From: Fen-1364 sp049515135 | GTDB lineage: Bacteria > Spirochaetota > Spirochaetia > SZUA-6 > Fen-1364 | Assembly: GCA_049515135.1 (NCBI GenBank) | Contig: JBEKUJ010000006.1 | Coordinates: 124,001-188,000 of the forward strand | DNA: 64,000 nucleotides | Direction of reading: 5' to 3' | In this document: one piece after another, positions 1 through 7,511 of the stretch | Layout of the letters: every line of letters starts with the position of its first letter | Numbering within the stretch: the stretch's first letter is position 1 | The notes under the pieces: model-generated | Told to the model about the DNA's origin: nothing | Databases searched by the model: none | Seen by the model: only the letters and a program-made list of their open reading frames with translations | Position numbers and translations under genes: made by a program

Positions 1-629
1 GTGTGTTTCAAGCCGCGGGAGAAAAAAAGAAGCTTGCGCTGATCTCACCTGCCAGGGCATCGTTCTTTTTTGTCCGCCAGCACGAGATGCGCGGCACGGG
101 GCACGCGCTTCTCCTGGCCCGCCCCTTCACCGGCAGCGAGCCGTTTGTCGTGGCCTACCCCGATGACCTGCACTTCGGCGAGAAGCCGCTCTCGCTGCAG
201 CTCATCGAAGCATGGAAGAAGACCGGTTGCACGGTTCTGGCAACGCTGCATGATCCCCCTGACATCAACCGCTATGGGGTCATATCCATTGCCCAGGACG
301 GGCTCCATGTGACAGACATCGTTGAGAAGCCTCCGCGCGGAAAAGAGCCCAGCCGTGAGGCTTCCATCGGAAGATTCCTCTATACCCCGGATTTCCTGGA
401 CCTGCTGGAAAAGGAATGGAAGGATCACGGGGAAGGCGAGTTCTTCCACACGCCTGCGGTTCGCGCCCTTGCCAAGAAGAACCGCGTGGTTTTCTCCCGC
501 GTCGAAGGCCAGAGACTCGACACGGGAGAGCCGGGGGGCTATCTGGAAGCGATCATCCGCTACGCCGACAGCGTGCCCGAGCTGAGAAAAGAGCTCGATA
601 GAATCCTTGCCGCCCGGCCCCGGCAATGA
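1..629 (+). CDS. galU: UTP-glucose-1-phosphate uridylyltransferase (GalU type), 5'-truncated by window edge
   Basis: This is the 3' part of a nucleotidyltransferase that makes UDP-glucose from UTP and glucose-1-phosphate, supplying glycan and envelope synthesis. The reading frame is already open at the left edge (first whole codon at 3), so the start lies outside the window. Family signatures are visible: an RQ-x4-GTGHALLLA stretch, the PDD of the metal/sugar-nucleotide site (VAYPDD), a GRF-x-YTPDF segment, and LDTGEPGGYLEA near the C-terminus. The stop codon overlaps the aroK start in an ATGA, so the two are probably translationally coupled. A related glucose-1-phosphate nucleotidyltransferase is possible, but GalU fits best. 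Confidence 0.82.
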   Translation, partial: VFQAAGEKKKLALISPARASFFFVRQHEMRGTGHALLLARPFTGSEPFVVAYPDDLHFGEKPLSLQLIEAWKKTGCTVLATLHDPPDINRYGVISIAQDGLHVTDIVEKPPRGKEPSREASIGRFLYTPDFLDLLEKEWKDHGEGEFFHTPAVRALAKKNRVVFSRVEGQRLDTGEPGGYLEAIIRYADSVPELRKELDRILAARPRQ

Positions 630-1192
630 CGCCGCCAGGGCTTCCTCCGCGCATCGCGCTCATCGGCTTCATGGGCGCCGGGAAAACAACCGTCGGAAAG
701 ATCCTTGCGGAGAGCCTGGGCTACGACTTCATAGACACGGACGACCTTGTTGTCGCGCGGGCGGGCGCGCCGATCGCGCAGATCTTCCGTCAGAAGGGCG
801 AGCCGGCGTTTCGCAGACTGGAGATAGACGCGCTCCAGTCCCTGGCCGTCCGCGAACGCGCTGTGATTGCCGCCGGCGGCGGCGCGCCCGCCCAGGAATC
901 AAACCGTCGGTTCTTCCTGTCCTGCGCGGCGACATTTCACCTGAGGGTAAGCATGCAGAACGCCCGCCACCGCGCCCAGGCGCCCGGTAGCGCCGTGCGC
1001 CCTCTGCTGTCACAGGAGGAAAACGCGATCAAGCGGCTGTATGTTGCCCGCCTCTCGATCTATGAGTCTCTTGGCCGTCCCGTGGAGACAGACGGGCGAA
1101 CGCCCGTTGAAGTTGCTGAGCAGATCATGCGGATGCTGGGCGATCCCAGGGAGAGTCCGCGGCCGGGGAAGAGTCCTGGGGAAAAGCCCTGA
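626..1192 (+). CDS. aroK: Shikimate kinase
   Basis: Phosphorylates shikimate with ATP in the cytosolic chorismate pathway. At 188 aa it is slightly longer than the usual 165-175 aa. The Walker A loop GFMGAGKTT is at residues 14-22, followed by the DTDD metal/shikimate segment, the AAGGG shikimate-binding loop and RPLL in the lid. The start ATG overlaps the galU stop by 4 nt. The 3' end runs 68 nt into the convergent hisA gene, and the extra C-terminal residues (after RMLG) are all encoded inside that overlap. Confidence 0.93.
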   Translation: MTPPGLPPRIALIGFMGAGKTTVGKILAESLGYDFIDTDDLVVARAGAPIAQIFRQKGEPAFRRLEIDALQSLAVRERAVIAAGGGAPAQESNRRFFLSCAATFHLRVSMQNARHRAQAPGSAVRPLLSQEENAIKRLYVARLSIYESLGRPVETDGRTPVEVAEQIMRMLGDPRESPRPGKSPGEKP

Positions 1193-1898
1193 CCAGATCA
1201 GCCAGGTCCAGTTTCGATTCGTAGAGGGCCTTGCCGAGTATGACTCCTGCGACCAGGGGATCACCACGGGCAGCCGTATCCTCGATGTCGCGCCGGGAGC
1301 CGATCCCCCCCGAAAGCAGAGTCGGCAATCCCGATGCCCTCGCCGCGGCGTTGGTCCGCTCGATGTCGGGACCTTCCAGGGTCCCATCCCTGCTGATGTT
1401 CGTGTAGATGAGCCCGCTGATGCCCGCTGCTGCAAGTCCTGACGCCACGTCAGTATCAGAACGGCCGGCGTCCTCAGTCCATCCGGAAACTCGTACGGTT
1501 CCGTCCCTGGCATCCACGCCGCCAATGAACCGAGGCCCCAGCCGGCTCGCCCACCGGGCAACCTGCGCGGGATGGCGTACCAGGACAGTACCCAGCACAA
1601 CCAGATCCACGCCAAGGCCAAGCAGGCGCGCGGCCTGCTCTTCAGAGCGGACCCCGCCGCCGACCTCCAGCCTGCAGGATACGGAGCGCCGGATGCCCTC
1701 TATTGTCTGGAGGTTTTCCTTGCCTTTGCCTTCCGCGGCGTCGAGATCCACGATGTGGACCCAGCGGACCCCCGTCTGCTCGAACCGGCGGGCAGTCTCA
1801 ACCGGATTGACGGGATACTGGGTTGCGTTTGAAAAGCTGCCCCGCAGGAGTCTCACGCAGCGGCCATCCCGCAGATCGATGGCCGGCACCAGGAGCAT
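1125..1898 (-). CDS. hisA: Phosphoribosylformimino-AICAR isomerase (HisA)
   Basis: Amadori-type isomerase of histidine biosynthesis with a TIM-barrel fold, cytosolic. The first catalytic Asp is in PAIDLRDG (residue 8), the second in GGVDARDG, and the phosphate-binding glycines are in EVGGGVR and LLSGGIG. The internal repeat of the half-barrel is recognisable. It is 257 aa against about 245 usual, and the Ser/Pro/Asp-rich tail lies in the 68-nt overlap with aroK. The start is 6 nt downstream of the EIIA-protein stop, so both are read from the promoter at 2423-2452. No other his genes are nearby. Confidence 0.95.
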   Translation of the reverse strand: MLLVPAIDLRDGRCVRLLRGSFSNATQYPVNPVETARRFEQTGVRWVHIVDLDAAEGKGKENLQTIEGIRRSVSCRLEVGGGVRSEEQAARLLGLGVDLVVLGTVLVRHPAQVARWASRLGPRFIGGVDARDGTVRVSGWTEDAGRSDTDVASGLAAAGISGLIYTNISRDGTLEGPDIERTNAAARASGLPTLLSGGIGSRRDIEDTAARGDPLVAGVILGKALYESKLDLADLVRAFPQDSSPAADSPWDRPASA

Positions 1899-1904
1899 TG
1901 GTCC

Positions 1905-2396
1905 TCAGCTTGCGGCCTGGCAGGCCTGCCTGCCCAGGTCAGTGGCAAAAGCCTCGCGTATCCTGGTCTCCATCTCCCGCGCTCCCGGACAAGACAGGAT
2001 GGATTCCCGGGTGGGTCTGTTGCGCAGGCAGCGTACCAGGGTTGAGAGGACCTGGAGATAGTCGAGGGAAAGATGGGGAGGAGAGGCGATGATGAAAAGC
2101 AGGTGCACGGGCTTTCCGTCCACAGCGTCAAATGGGATGCCGCTTCGTGAGTGACCGAAACCGATCAGGACGCGGGAAAGTCCCGGGATTCTCCCGTGCG
2201 CAACAGCCACCCCGTGGCCGAAGCCCGTGGACTGGACCTTCTCCCGGGCAATCACTGCCTCCTCGAAGGAAGCGAGGTTCGGGATCTGCCGGAAGACCGG
2301 CGCTCCCCGTATGAGCTCACGGATGGCGGCGTGCTTGTCGGCGCTGGCAAGCTCCGCAACGCCGGAGCCGCTTTGAAAACAATGATCTATCTCCAT
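1905..2396 (-). CDS. PTS EIIA domain protein (fructose/nitrogen-type)
   Basis: A single EIIA type-2 domain (163 aa). In such domains an active-site His accepts phosphate from HPr. The motif TGFGHGVAVAHGR aligns with the family GIAIPHG, making His67 the likely phospho-acceptor. No EIIB/EIIC, HPr or EI gene is nearby, so a regulatory PtsN-like role is more likely than sugar transport. It is the first gene of a two-gene unit with hisA, an unusual partner. A strong promoter lies at 2423-2452. No Shine-Dalgarno is seen before the ATG at 2396. Confidence 0.83.
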   Translation of the reverse strand: MEIDHCFQSGSGVAELASADKHAAIRELIRGAPVFRQIPNLASFEEAVIAREKVQSTGFGHGVAVAHGRIPGLSRVLIGFGHSRSGIPFDAVDGKPVHLLFIIASPPHLSLDYLQVLSTLVRCLRNRPTRESILSCPGAREMETRIREAFATDLGRQACQAAS

Positions 2397-2422
2397 GCAA
2401 ACACCATCACAACCAAAACGAC

Positions 2423-2452
2423 ATCCTATCTTTCAGGGGCAAAGACTGTCAA
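2423..2452 (-). promoter_or_regulatory. Sigma-70-type promoter of the EIIA-hisA unit
   Basis: On the minus strand, a perfect -35 TTGACA (2452-2447), an 18-bp spacer and -10 TAGGAT (2428-2423). Predicted transcription starts near 2416, giving a leader of about 20 nt. Confidence 0.75.
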
Positions 2453-2488
2453 CAGGCCCCGCAGTTAATATACCAATTCATCGCGCTA

Positions 2489-2517
2489 TGGACATTCTCC
2501 ATTTCTGCGTATATTCT
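2489..2517 (+). promoter_or_regulatory. Sigma-70-type promoter of the HU-like gene
   Basis: -35 TGGACA (2489-2494), a 17-bp spacer and -10 TATTCT (2512-2517). The leader of about 60 nt carries a strong ribosome site, GGGAGGGGA, at 2572-2580. Confidence 0.6.
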
Positions 2518-2585
2518 TGAGGACTGCAGATGTCGAAGATGCGGCCGTAGGTCGCATTCTAGAACCACTATGGGAGGGGAAAGCA

Positions 2586-2942
2586 GTGGCAAAGACACCC
2601 GTGAAGAAGGCGCCCGCGAAGGTGCCGGACAGGCTCACCGGGGCTTCAATGATCGGATACCTCGCGGAGAAGAACAGGCTTGCAAGGAAAGACGCGAAAC
2701 AGGTCATGGAGGACCTCTTTGAGCTGGTGGCTGCCGGCGTCATGAGGGGAGAGCGCGTGGCCATCGGCAAGATCGGAAAGATGTTCATCAGGGTGCGGCC
2801 TGCCCGGGGGGCCAGGACGGGGCGGAACCCGCTGACCGGCCAGGAGATCACAATCCCTGCCAAGCCGGCAACGAAGGTCCCCCGGTTCACCTTCAGCAAG
2901 ACCTTCAAAGAGTCAGCGCTGAAGGCCAAGGTAAAGAAGTAG
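2586..2942 (+). CDS. HU/IHF-family DNA-binding protein with basic N-terminal tail
   Basis: A nucleoid-type DNA-bending protein of 118 aa. I chose the GTG at 2586 because GGGAGGGGA sits 5 nt before it; an upstream in-frame TTG at 2517 lies inside the promoter. Residues 1-20 form a Lys/Ala/Pro-rich tail absent from standard 90-aa HU. The histone-like fold follows, with the beta-arm segment RNPLTGQEITIPA, where the Pro intercalates into DNA in the family. The C-terminus is again Lys-rich. It is monocistronic, with convergent mutT downstream. An IHF-like role cannot be excluded. Confidence 0.9.
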   Translation: MAKTPVKKAPAKVPDRLTGASMIGYLAEKNRLARKDAKQVMEDLFELVAAGVMRGERVAIGKIGKMFIRVRPARGARTGRNPLTGQEITIPAKPATKVPRFTFSKTFKESALKAKVKK

Positions 2943-2983
2943 GGCAACCGTGACGGCTGGCTCCGCAGGTCAGGACCGCGGGG

Positions 2984-3358
2984 TCAGCCGTACAGTCTCT
3001 GAACCACCTTCCTGTCTGAATCCGCAAGATCGAACGCGGCAAGCTGCTCCGGACTGACCCAGCGTATCTCCTGGTGCTCTCTGAGCGCCGGCTCTCCTTC
3101 CACCCTTTCCACGCGGTACACAAGGAGCTCCAGGCTCACCCCGTCTCCTTCGTAGACCGCGCTGCACAGAAGCTCTCCGATGCGCACCCGGATGGCCAGC
3201 TCCTCCAGGAGCTCCCGGGAGAGCGACTCCTGCGGCGTTTCTCCCGGCTCGATCTTCCCTCCCGGAAACTCCCACTTTCCTCCCATGTGACGGCCCGGCT
3301 TCCGCCGCCCAATGAGCACCTTCCCGTTTTCCTCGATGACAGCGGCGGTGACCTTCAT
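2984..3358 (-). CDS. mutT: Nudix hydrolase, MutT-type 8-oxo-dGTP diphosphatase
   Basis: Removes oxidised dGTP from the nucleotide pool. It is 124 aa starting at MKVTAAV, and its ATG overlaps the nth stop in an ATGA at 3355-3358. The Nudix box occupies residues 34-56 (G-x5-E-x7-RELLEELAI), intact apart from Ala in place of the last Gly. A GGKWEFPGGK segment precedes it, as in MutT proteins. It is the last gene of the carD-nth-mutT operon, which places two oxidative DNA-damage functions together. Confidence 0.92.
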   Translation of the reverse strand: MKVTAAVIEENGKVLIGRRKPGRHMGGKWEFPGGKIEPGETPQESLSRELLEELAIRVRIGELLCSAVYEGDGVSLELLVYRVERVEGEPALREHQEIRWVSPEQLAAFDLADSDRKVVQRLYG

Positions 3359-4014
3359 CTCGACCTCGGAACGTTCACCCTGGCGCACCAGGAGGTGATG
3401 GGACACGTGCTGCAGCGGGGAGAGACCGGCGTGCAGACCACCTGTCCGAACCGGACCAGAAGCTCGTTGATCCCTATCCAGTATCGGCGGGGAAGGATTT
3501 CCATGAGAGCCTTCTCCGTTCCCGCCGGGTCCCGGGTCTTCACCCACCCGGTCCGGTTGGAGATCCTGTGCACATGAGTGTCCACGCAGATCCCCGGCAG
3601 GCCGTATCCGAGGTTTCGAACGAGGTTGGCCGTCTTCCTTCCGACTCCGGGAAGGGCAAGCAGCTCGTCCATTGTGCGCGGCACGCGGCCGTCATGCTCC
3701 GCAACAAGGATGTGCGCCGTCTTCCGCAGGGACCGGGCCTTTGTACGATAGAAACCCGCCGGGTAGATGAGCTTTGCGATCCTGCCCTCCGGCAGACCGG
3801 CAAGCGCGGCGGGGGATGGCGCAGCGCCAAGAAGCCTGTCCGAGGCTACGCGGGTCACGGCGTCCTTGGTCCGCAAGGAAATCATCGTGGCAACAAGGAC
3901 TCGAAAGGGATCATTGTCCTCCCGCGCCACCTCTGAAACCGAAGGAAGGCCGGTGAGGGATTCCAGGGCGGTCCCCATCCGCCGCGTGATCCGGTCCCAG
4001 GGCGGAGGAGTCAC
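3355..4014 (-). CDS. nth: Endonuclease III, DNA glycosylase/AP lyase
   Basis: Base-excision repair enzyme for oxidised pyrimidines, 219 aa. The helix-hairpin-helix motif LPGVGRKTAN (residues 121-130) contains the catalytic Lys127. The catalytic Asp is Asp145 in VDTHVHR. A C-terminal 4Fe-4S loop has Cys194, 201, 204 and 210 in the canonical C-x6-C-x2-C-x5-C spacing. The GTG start at 4014 overlaps the carD stop in a GTGA, and the stop overlaps the mutT start. Expression therefore probably depends on translation through the operon. Confidence 0.96.
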   Translation of the reverse strand: MTPPPWDRITRRMGTALESLTGLPSVSEVAREDNDPFRVLVATMISLRTKDAVTRVASDRLLGAAPSPAALAGLPEGRIAKLIYPAGFYRTKARSLRKTAHILVAEHDGRVPRTMDELLALPGVGRKTANLVRNLGYGLPGICVDTHVHRISNRTGWVKTRDPAGTEKALMEILPRRYWIGINELLVRFGQVVCTPVSPRCSTCPITSWCARVNVPRSR

Positions 4015-4538
4015 TTTACATTGACTTTGAGCTTGGAGAACACGAGCTGCTCCACCTCGTCCTTGCCCTTGAGCAGGGAGAAGGAGATTTCGTCGATGAG
4101 CAGCTTCAGCGCGCTGTCATACAGCTTGCGCTCCAGGATGGGCAGCTCCTTGATCCTGCTCCTGTGGTACAGCGCGCGCACCACATTGGCGATGTCGATG
4201 ATGCTGCCTTTTTTCAGCAGGTCGAGGTTCATCTGGTAGCGCAGCTTCCAATCCGCAAGGACCGGCTCATACTCTTCCGCAATGAGCCGCAAGGCCTTCT
4301 GCGACTCTTTCTTTCCGACGATTGCCCGGATGCCAAGGTCGTCCGCCTTGTCCACCGGCACCATGATGGTCATGTCGGACACCTCGAGGTAGACGATGTA
4401 GTACAGCAGCTTCCTGTCCCGAAAAGGCCTCTCCTCGATGGCGCGAATGTGCCCCACACCCTGCAGGGGATAGACTATCTCCTGCCCCACCTTGTACTTG
4501 GTGGGCGCGTGACGAGCAGGCTTGCGAGCGGATTTCAT
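4011..4538 (-). CDS. carD: CarD/CdnL-family RNA polymerase-binding regulator
   Basis: A CarD_CdnL_TRCF-type protein of 175 aa. The N-terminal RNA-polymerase-interacting domain (KVGQEIVYPLQGVGHI, then VSDMTIMVPVDK) is followed by a helical C-terminal domain, in the family the part that stabilises the open promoter complex. The start at 4538 is chosen because the promoter at 4546-4574 puts the predicted +1 on or next to this ATG. A second in-frame ATG at 4547 touches the -10 box and would not be transcribed. It is the first gene of the coupled carD-nth-mutT operon. Confidence 0.9.
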   Translation of the reverse strand: MKSARKPARHAPTKYKVGQEIVYPLQGVGHIRAIEERPFRDRKLLYYIVYLEVSDMTIMVPVDKADDLGIRAIVGKKESQKALRLIAEEYEPVLADWKLRYQMNLDLLKKGSIIDIANVVRALYHRSRIKELPILERKLYDSALKLLIDEISFSLLKGKDEVEQLVFSKLKVNVK

Positions 4539-4545
4539 AGAGTCC

Positions 4546-4574
4546 ATTGTAACCCAGTTTTGCAGGAGGGTCAA
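4546..4574 (-). promoter_or_regulatory. carD promoter, leaderless geometry
   Basis: Minus strand -35 TTGACC (4574-4569), a 17-bp spacer and -10 TACAAT (4551-4546), then only 7 nt (GGACTCT) before ATG 4538. There is no Shine-Dalgarno sequence. Confidence 0.78.
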
Positions 4575-4596
4575 ACGCGCGCGAGCGGAATTGCCG

Positions 4597-5796
4597 TCAC
4601 GGAGTCTTGACTGCCGCGGCAAAGCGCTCGCCGAGCTCTTCCCCCTGGCGGAGCTGGTCCGCGGTGGGGCTGCCGTGGAACTCCAGCATCTCGGTGACGT
4701 CCCACTTGAGCGGCTCAACCATTTTGCGGAACGCCGCCATGCCGCCCTTGCTCCAGCCATAGCTGCCGAAGATGGCTGCTTTCTTGTTCACTATCCTCTT
4801 GAGGGCCGCCATGTCGATGGCCTGTGCGACCGGCGGAAAGAGCGTTCCCTCATAGGTCGGCGCTCCGACCATGACGCCGCGGTATGTCCACAGGGCGGGA
4901 AGGATGTAGCTGGGATGGACCCGCGCGGCGTCGAAGATCTCAACGGGCAGACCCGCGCGCGAAATGCCCTGGGCAACCGCGTTCATCATCTTCTCGGTGT
5001 TGCCGTACATGGAGCCGTACACCAGAGTGACGCCCTGCTCCCCGCCGCCCTGGGCAAGCTGCGCCCACTGGCGGTACAGCTGGACAATCCTGCCGGGGTC
5101 CCTTCGCCAGACAAGTCCATGGGCCGGAGCGATGACATCAATGGGGATGCCGGCCAGCTTCTCGATTGCCCTGAGGGTGGGGGTGCTGAACTTTGCCACG
5201 ATGTTCACGTAGTAGCGCAGCGCCTCGCGCTCGTAGAACACGAGATCCGAGCACTGATCGTCGAAGATGGTCCCCGGCAGCGCGCCGTACCCGCCAAAGG
5301 CGTCGCAGGAGAACAGGATGCGGTCCGTGACGTCGTACGTGACCATGGTCTCTGGCCAGTGCACGAAAGGCGTATGGACGAACTTCAGAGTGCGCTTTCC
5401 GATGGACAGCTCCTCCCCGTCTCCGACAACACGGACGTTTTCCGTGATCCCGTAAAACGCCGCCAGCATCTCTCTTGCTTTCTCCGTTGCCAGGATGGTG
5501 AGCTTGCGGGGGATGCGGACCAGGGCGCGCACCGCGCCCGTGTGGTCGGGCTCCATGTGGTTCACGACGATGTAATCGATCTCAGACAACGGGACCAGGG
5601 CATCGATGCGCTCGAAGTATTCGTCTGTCTTGAAGCCCTTGGCGAGGTCGACGATGACCTTCTTCTCGTCGCGCAGGAGATAGGAGTTGTAGGTAACCCC
5701 CTCATGGCTGACCGGCCAGATGCCTTCGAAAAGATCCGTGGTCCTGTCGTTGAGCCCTATCCAGTAGACCTCCGGGCGTATCTCGACTGACGGCAT
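4597..5796 (-). CDS. Flavodiiron protein (A-type flavoprotein, O2/NO reductase)
   Basis: A cytosolic flavodiiron protein of 399 aa, typical of anaerobes, that reduces O2 to water or NO to N2O. The N-terminal metallo-beta-lactamase domain keeps the diiron ligands: H80-x-E82-x-D84-H85 in VVNHMEPDHTG, H146, D165 in FSCDAFGG and H226 in APAHGLVW. The C-terminal flavodoxin domain begins near residue 255 with the FMN loop YGSMYGNTEKM. AAGGAGGAG before the ATG fixes the start. There is no C-terminal rubredoxin domain, so a separate electron donor is needed. Confidence 0.93.
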   Translation of the reverse strand: MPSVEIRPEVYWIGLNDRTTDLFEGIWPVSHEGVTYNSYLLRDEKKVIVDLAKGFKTDEYFERIDALVPLSEIDYIVVNHMEPDHTGAVRALVRIPRKLTILATEKAREMLAAFYGITENVRVVGDGEELSIGKRTLKFVHTPFVHWPETMVTYDVTDRILFSCDAFGGYGALPGTIFDDQCSDLVFYEREALRYYVNIVAKFSTPTLRAIEKLAGIPIDVIAPAHGLVWRRDPGRIVQLYRQWAQLAQGGGEQGVTLVYGSMYGNTEKMMNAVAQGISRAGLPVEIFDAARVHPSYILPALWTYRGVMVGAPTYEGTLFPPVAQAIDMAALKRIVNKKAAIFGSYGWSKGGMAAFRKMVEPLKWDVTEMLEFHGSPTADQLRQGEELGERFAAAVKTP

Positions 5797-5854
5797 GGCG
5801 TGTCTCCTCCTTGGCTGGCGTGTGCGGCGATGCGGTCGGGGCACGCTTGCGCTG

Positions 5855-5890
5855 GGTCGGCCTTGCGGCCCTCCCTGGCCTCGGCCGACC
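5855..5890. other. Intergenic hairpin between oppA-like gene and flavodiiron gene
   Basis: GGTCGGCC (5855-5862) and GGCCGACC (5883-5890) form an 8-bp stem with a second GGCC/GGCC pairing inside the loop. No U-tract follows on either strand, so it is more likely an mRNA-processing or stability element than an intrinsic terminator. Confidence 0.5.
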
Positions 5891-5904
5891 TCCGACCTCC
5901 CTGT

Positions 5905-7488
5905 CTAGGGAACCATCGCGATCCCCGAGGGCGCCCTGAACGGCTTGAACTTCATGAACTTGAAGGGATGGATGTCCAGCGGGTTGGGGAACCATCCATC
6001 CACGTGGTTGAGGTTGATCAGATGCACGGCCGCCTGATGATAGAGGGGAAGAATGGCTGCCTTGGTGAGCAGGATGTCCTCCGCGTCCGCCAGCCGGCGA
6101 TAGCGCTTTGCGCTGTCCGTCATGTAGGTAGCCTCAGCCACGGCGGCATCATAGTCCTTGTCGGTGAACCTGGCGTCGTTGAGATTGCTGTCGCTGGTCC
6201 AGAGCTGGAGGAACGTCAGGGGATCCGCGTAGTCCCCGATCCAGGTGGAAATGCCCAGGGTATAATCCCGAACGCGGGTCTGCGCAAAATAGGAATCTGG
6301 ATCCACCTGGCGGATTTCGACGTTCAATCCGATGAGTGATTTCCACGCATCCGCCATCTTCTGCACCATGCCGACGGCCGCTGAGTCCTTTGCAACCTTG
6401 ACGACCAGGGTGGGAAGGCCCTTCCCGCCGGGGAAGCCCGCATCCGCGAGGAGCTTCTTCCCATCATCGATCTGCTGGTCCGGGATCCCCTTGACCTCGG
6501 GGTAGCCGCTGATGGTCGGCACCAGGTCCGGAGAGGGGAAAATGTAGTCATTCGTGCGGACCTGGTCCCAGGGCACCAGGAGGGCAAGGCCGCGGCGCAC
6601 CCGCGAGTCGCTCCACGGAGATTTGTCGCACTCGAAGAAAAAATACGTCGTGCCGAACATGGGGAAGGCCTCTATCCTGTCCGTTGCCTCCAGCCTGTCG
6701 GACTGGATCAGGGTGGACCACGTGATCTTGCCGGTGATGTACCCGTCCGTAGCCTCACCGGCGTCGTCCATGAAGCGGATGCGGATCCGGTCCAGTCCCA
6801 TATTGGCCGCGTCCCAGTACCGGGGGTTCTTGTCCAGGAGTATCTCCTGGTCCGTCTTGTCGGTAATTGTGAACGGGCCGTTGCCGATCACTGTGCGCGA
6901 CTCATTCCAGTCCTTCTGCTTCAGCACGACCGGGTCAATGGGCAGGAAGCTGATGTGAGAAAGCATCTTGAGGAAGTGCGGCGCCGGTTTGTCCAGGTCC
7001 ACTTCCAGCACCTTGTCGGAAACGGCTTTGATCCCGACCTGGGACTGGTCTTTCAGCTTGCCCGTCCGGTAGTCCCGAGCTCCCTTGATGACATCAAAGA
7101 GGAAGGAATACTCGGCGTTCTGCGTGGGGTCTATCATCCGCATCCAGGAGGTGACGAAATCCTGCGCGCGCACCGGGTCCCCGTTGGAATACTGCGCGTC
7201 GGGGCGGAGCGTGAAGCGGTAAACCGTTCCGTCGTTGCTCACGTCCCAGGCGGACGCCACACCGGGCGTCGGCTCCAGGGTCAGGGGATTGGGCACCACG
7301 AGCCCTTCGTAGATTGCCGTGAAGAACTGCGACTCCATGGAGGTGAAGGTGTGCAGCGGATCGAGGTTCACCTTCTGGGGACTGTACGCCACCACCAGCT
7401 CGCGAAGAGGAGGCCCGGACTTGTCCGAGGTGGCGGAGAAAGCAAGCGGCGCCACAAGGAGAAAGAGAAAAGTAGGTCTGAACCGCAT
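5905..7488 (-). CDS. Peptide ABC transporter substrate-binding protein (OppA/SBP_bac_5), orphan
   Basis: An exported 527-aa solute-binding protein of the oligopeptide/dipeptide class. It has an N-terminal signal peptide (basic MRFRP, hydrophobic FLFLLVAPLAF) without a clear lipobox Cys. Family features include LVVPNPLTLEPTPGVA, the NGDPVRAQDFVTSW helix, IGNGPF and a C-terminal LPLYHQAAVHLIN. It normally delivers peptides to an OppBCDF complex, but no permease or ATPase gene lies nearby. It starts 23 nt after the preceding exported protein gene, suggesting one transcript with it and the rhomboid gene. A sensing role is possible. Confidence 0.88.
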   Translation of the reverse strand: MRFRPTFLFLLVAPLAFSATSDKSGPPLRELVVAYSPQKVNLDPLHTFTSMESQFFTAIYEGLVVPNPLTLEPTPGVASAWDVSNDGTVYRFTLRPDAQYSNGDPVRAQDFVTSWMRMIDPTQNAEYSFLFDVIKGARDYRTGKLKDQSQVGIKAVSDKVLEVDLDKPAPHFLKMLSHISFLPIDPVVLKQKDWNESRTVIGNGPFTITDKTDQEILLDKNPRYWDAANMGLDRIRIRFMDDAGEATDGYITGKITWSTLIQSDRLEATDRIEAFPMFGTTYFFFECDKSPWSDSRVRRGLALLVPWDQVRTNDYIFPSPDLVPTISGYPEVKGIPDQQIDDGKKLLADAGFPGGKGLPTLVVKVAKDSAAVGMVQKMADAWKSLIGLNVEIRQVDPDSYFAQTRVRDYTLGISTWIGDYADPLTFLQLWTSDSNLNDARFTDKDYDAAVAEATYMTDSAKRYRRLADAEDILLTKAAILPLYHQAAVHLINLNHVDGWFPNPLDIHPFKFMKFKPFRAPSGIAMVP

Positions 7489-7511
7489 GAGAGAGAAGAT
7501 AGTCTTTTGAT

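Noticed and set aside
4522..5790. A 422-codon plus-strand frame opposite the flavodiiron gene
   Set aside because: The minus strand has all diiron ligands and an FMN loop; the plus frame has no recognisable feature.
7489..7502. TATCTT exactly 7 nt before the oppA-like ATG, resembling the leaderless pattern
   Set aside because: There is no -35 box at 16-18 bp and the gene is 23 nt behind an upstream gene; left out of the leaderless set.
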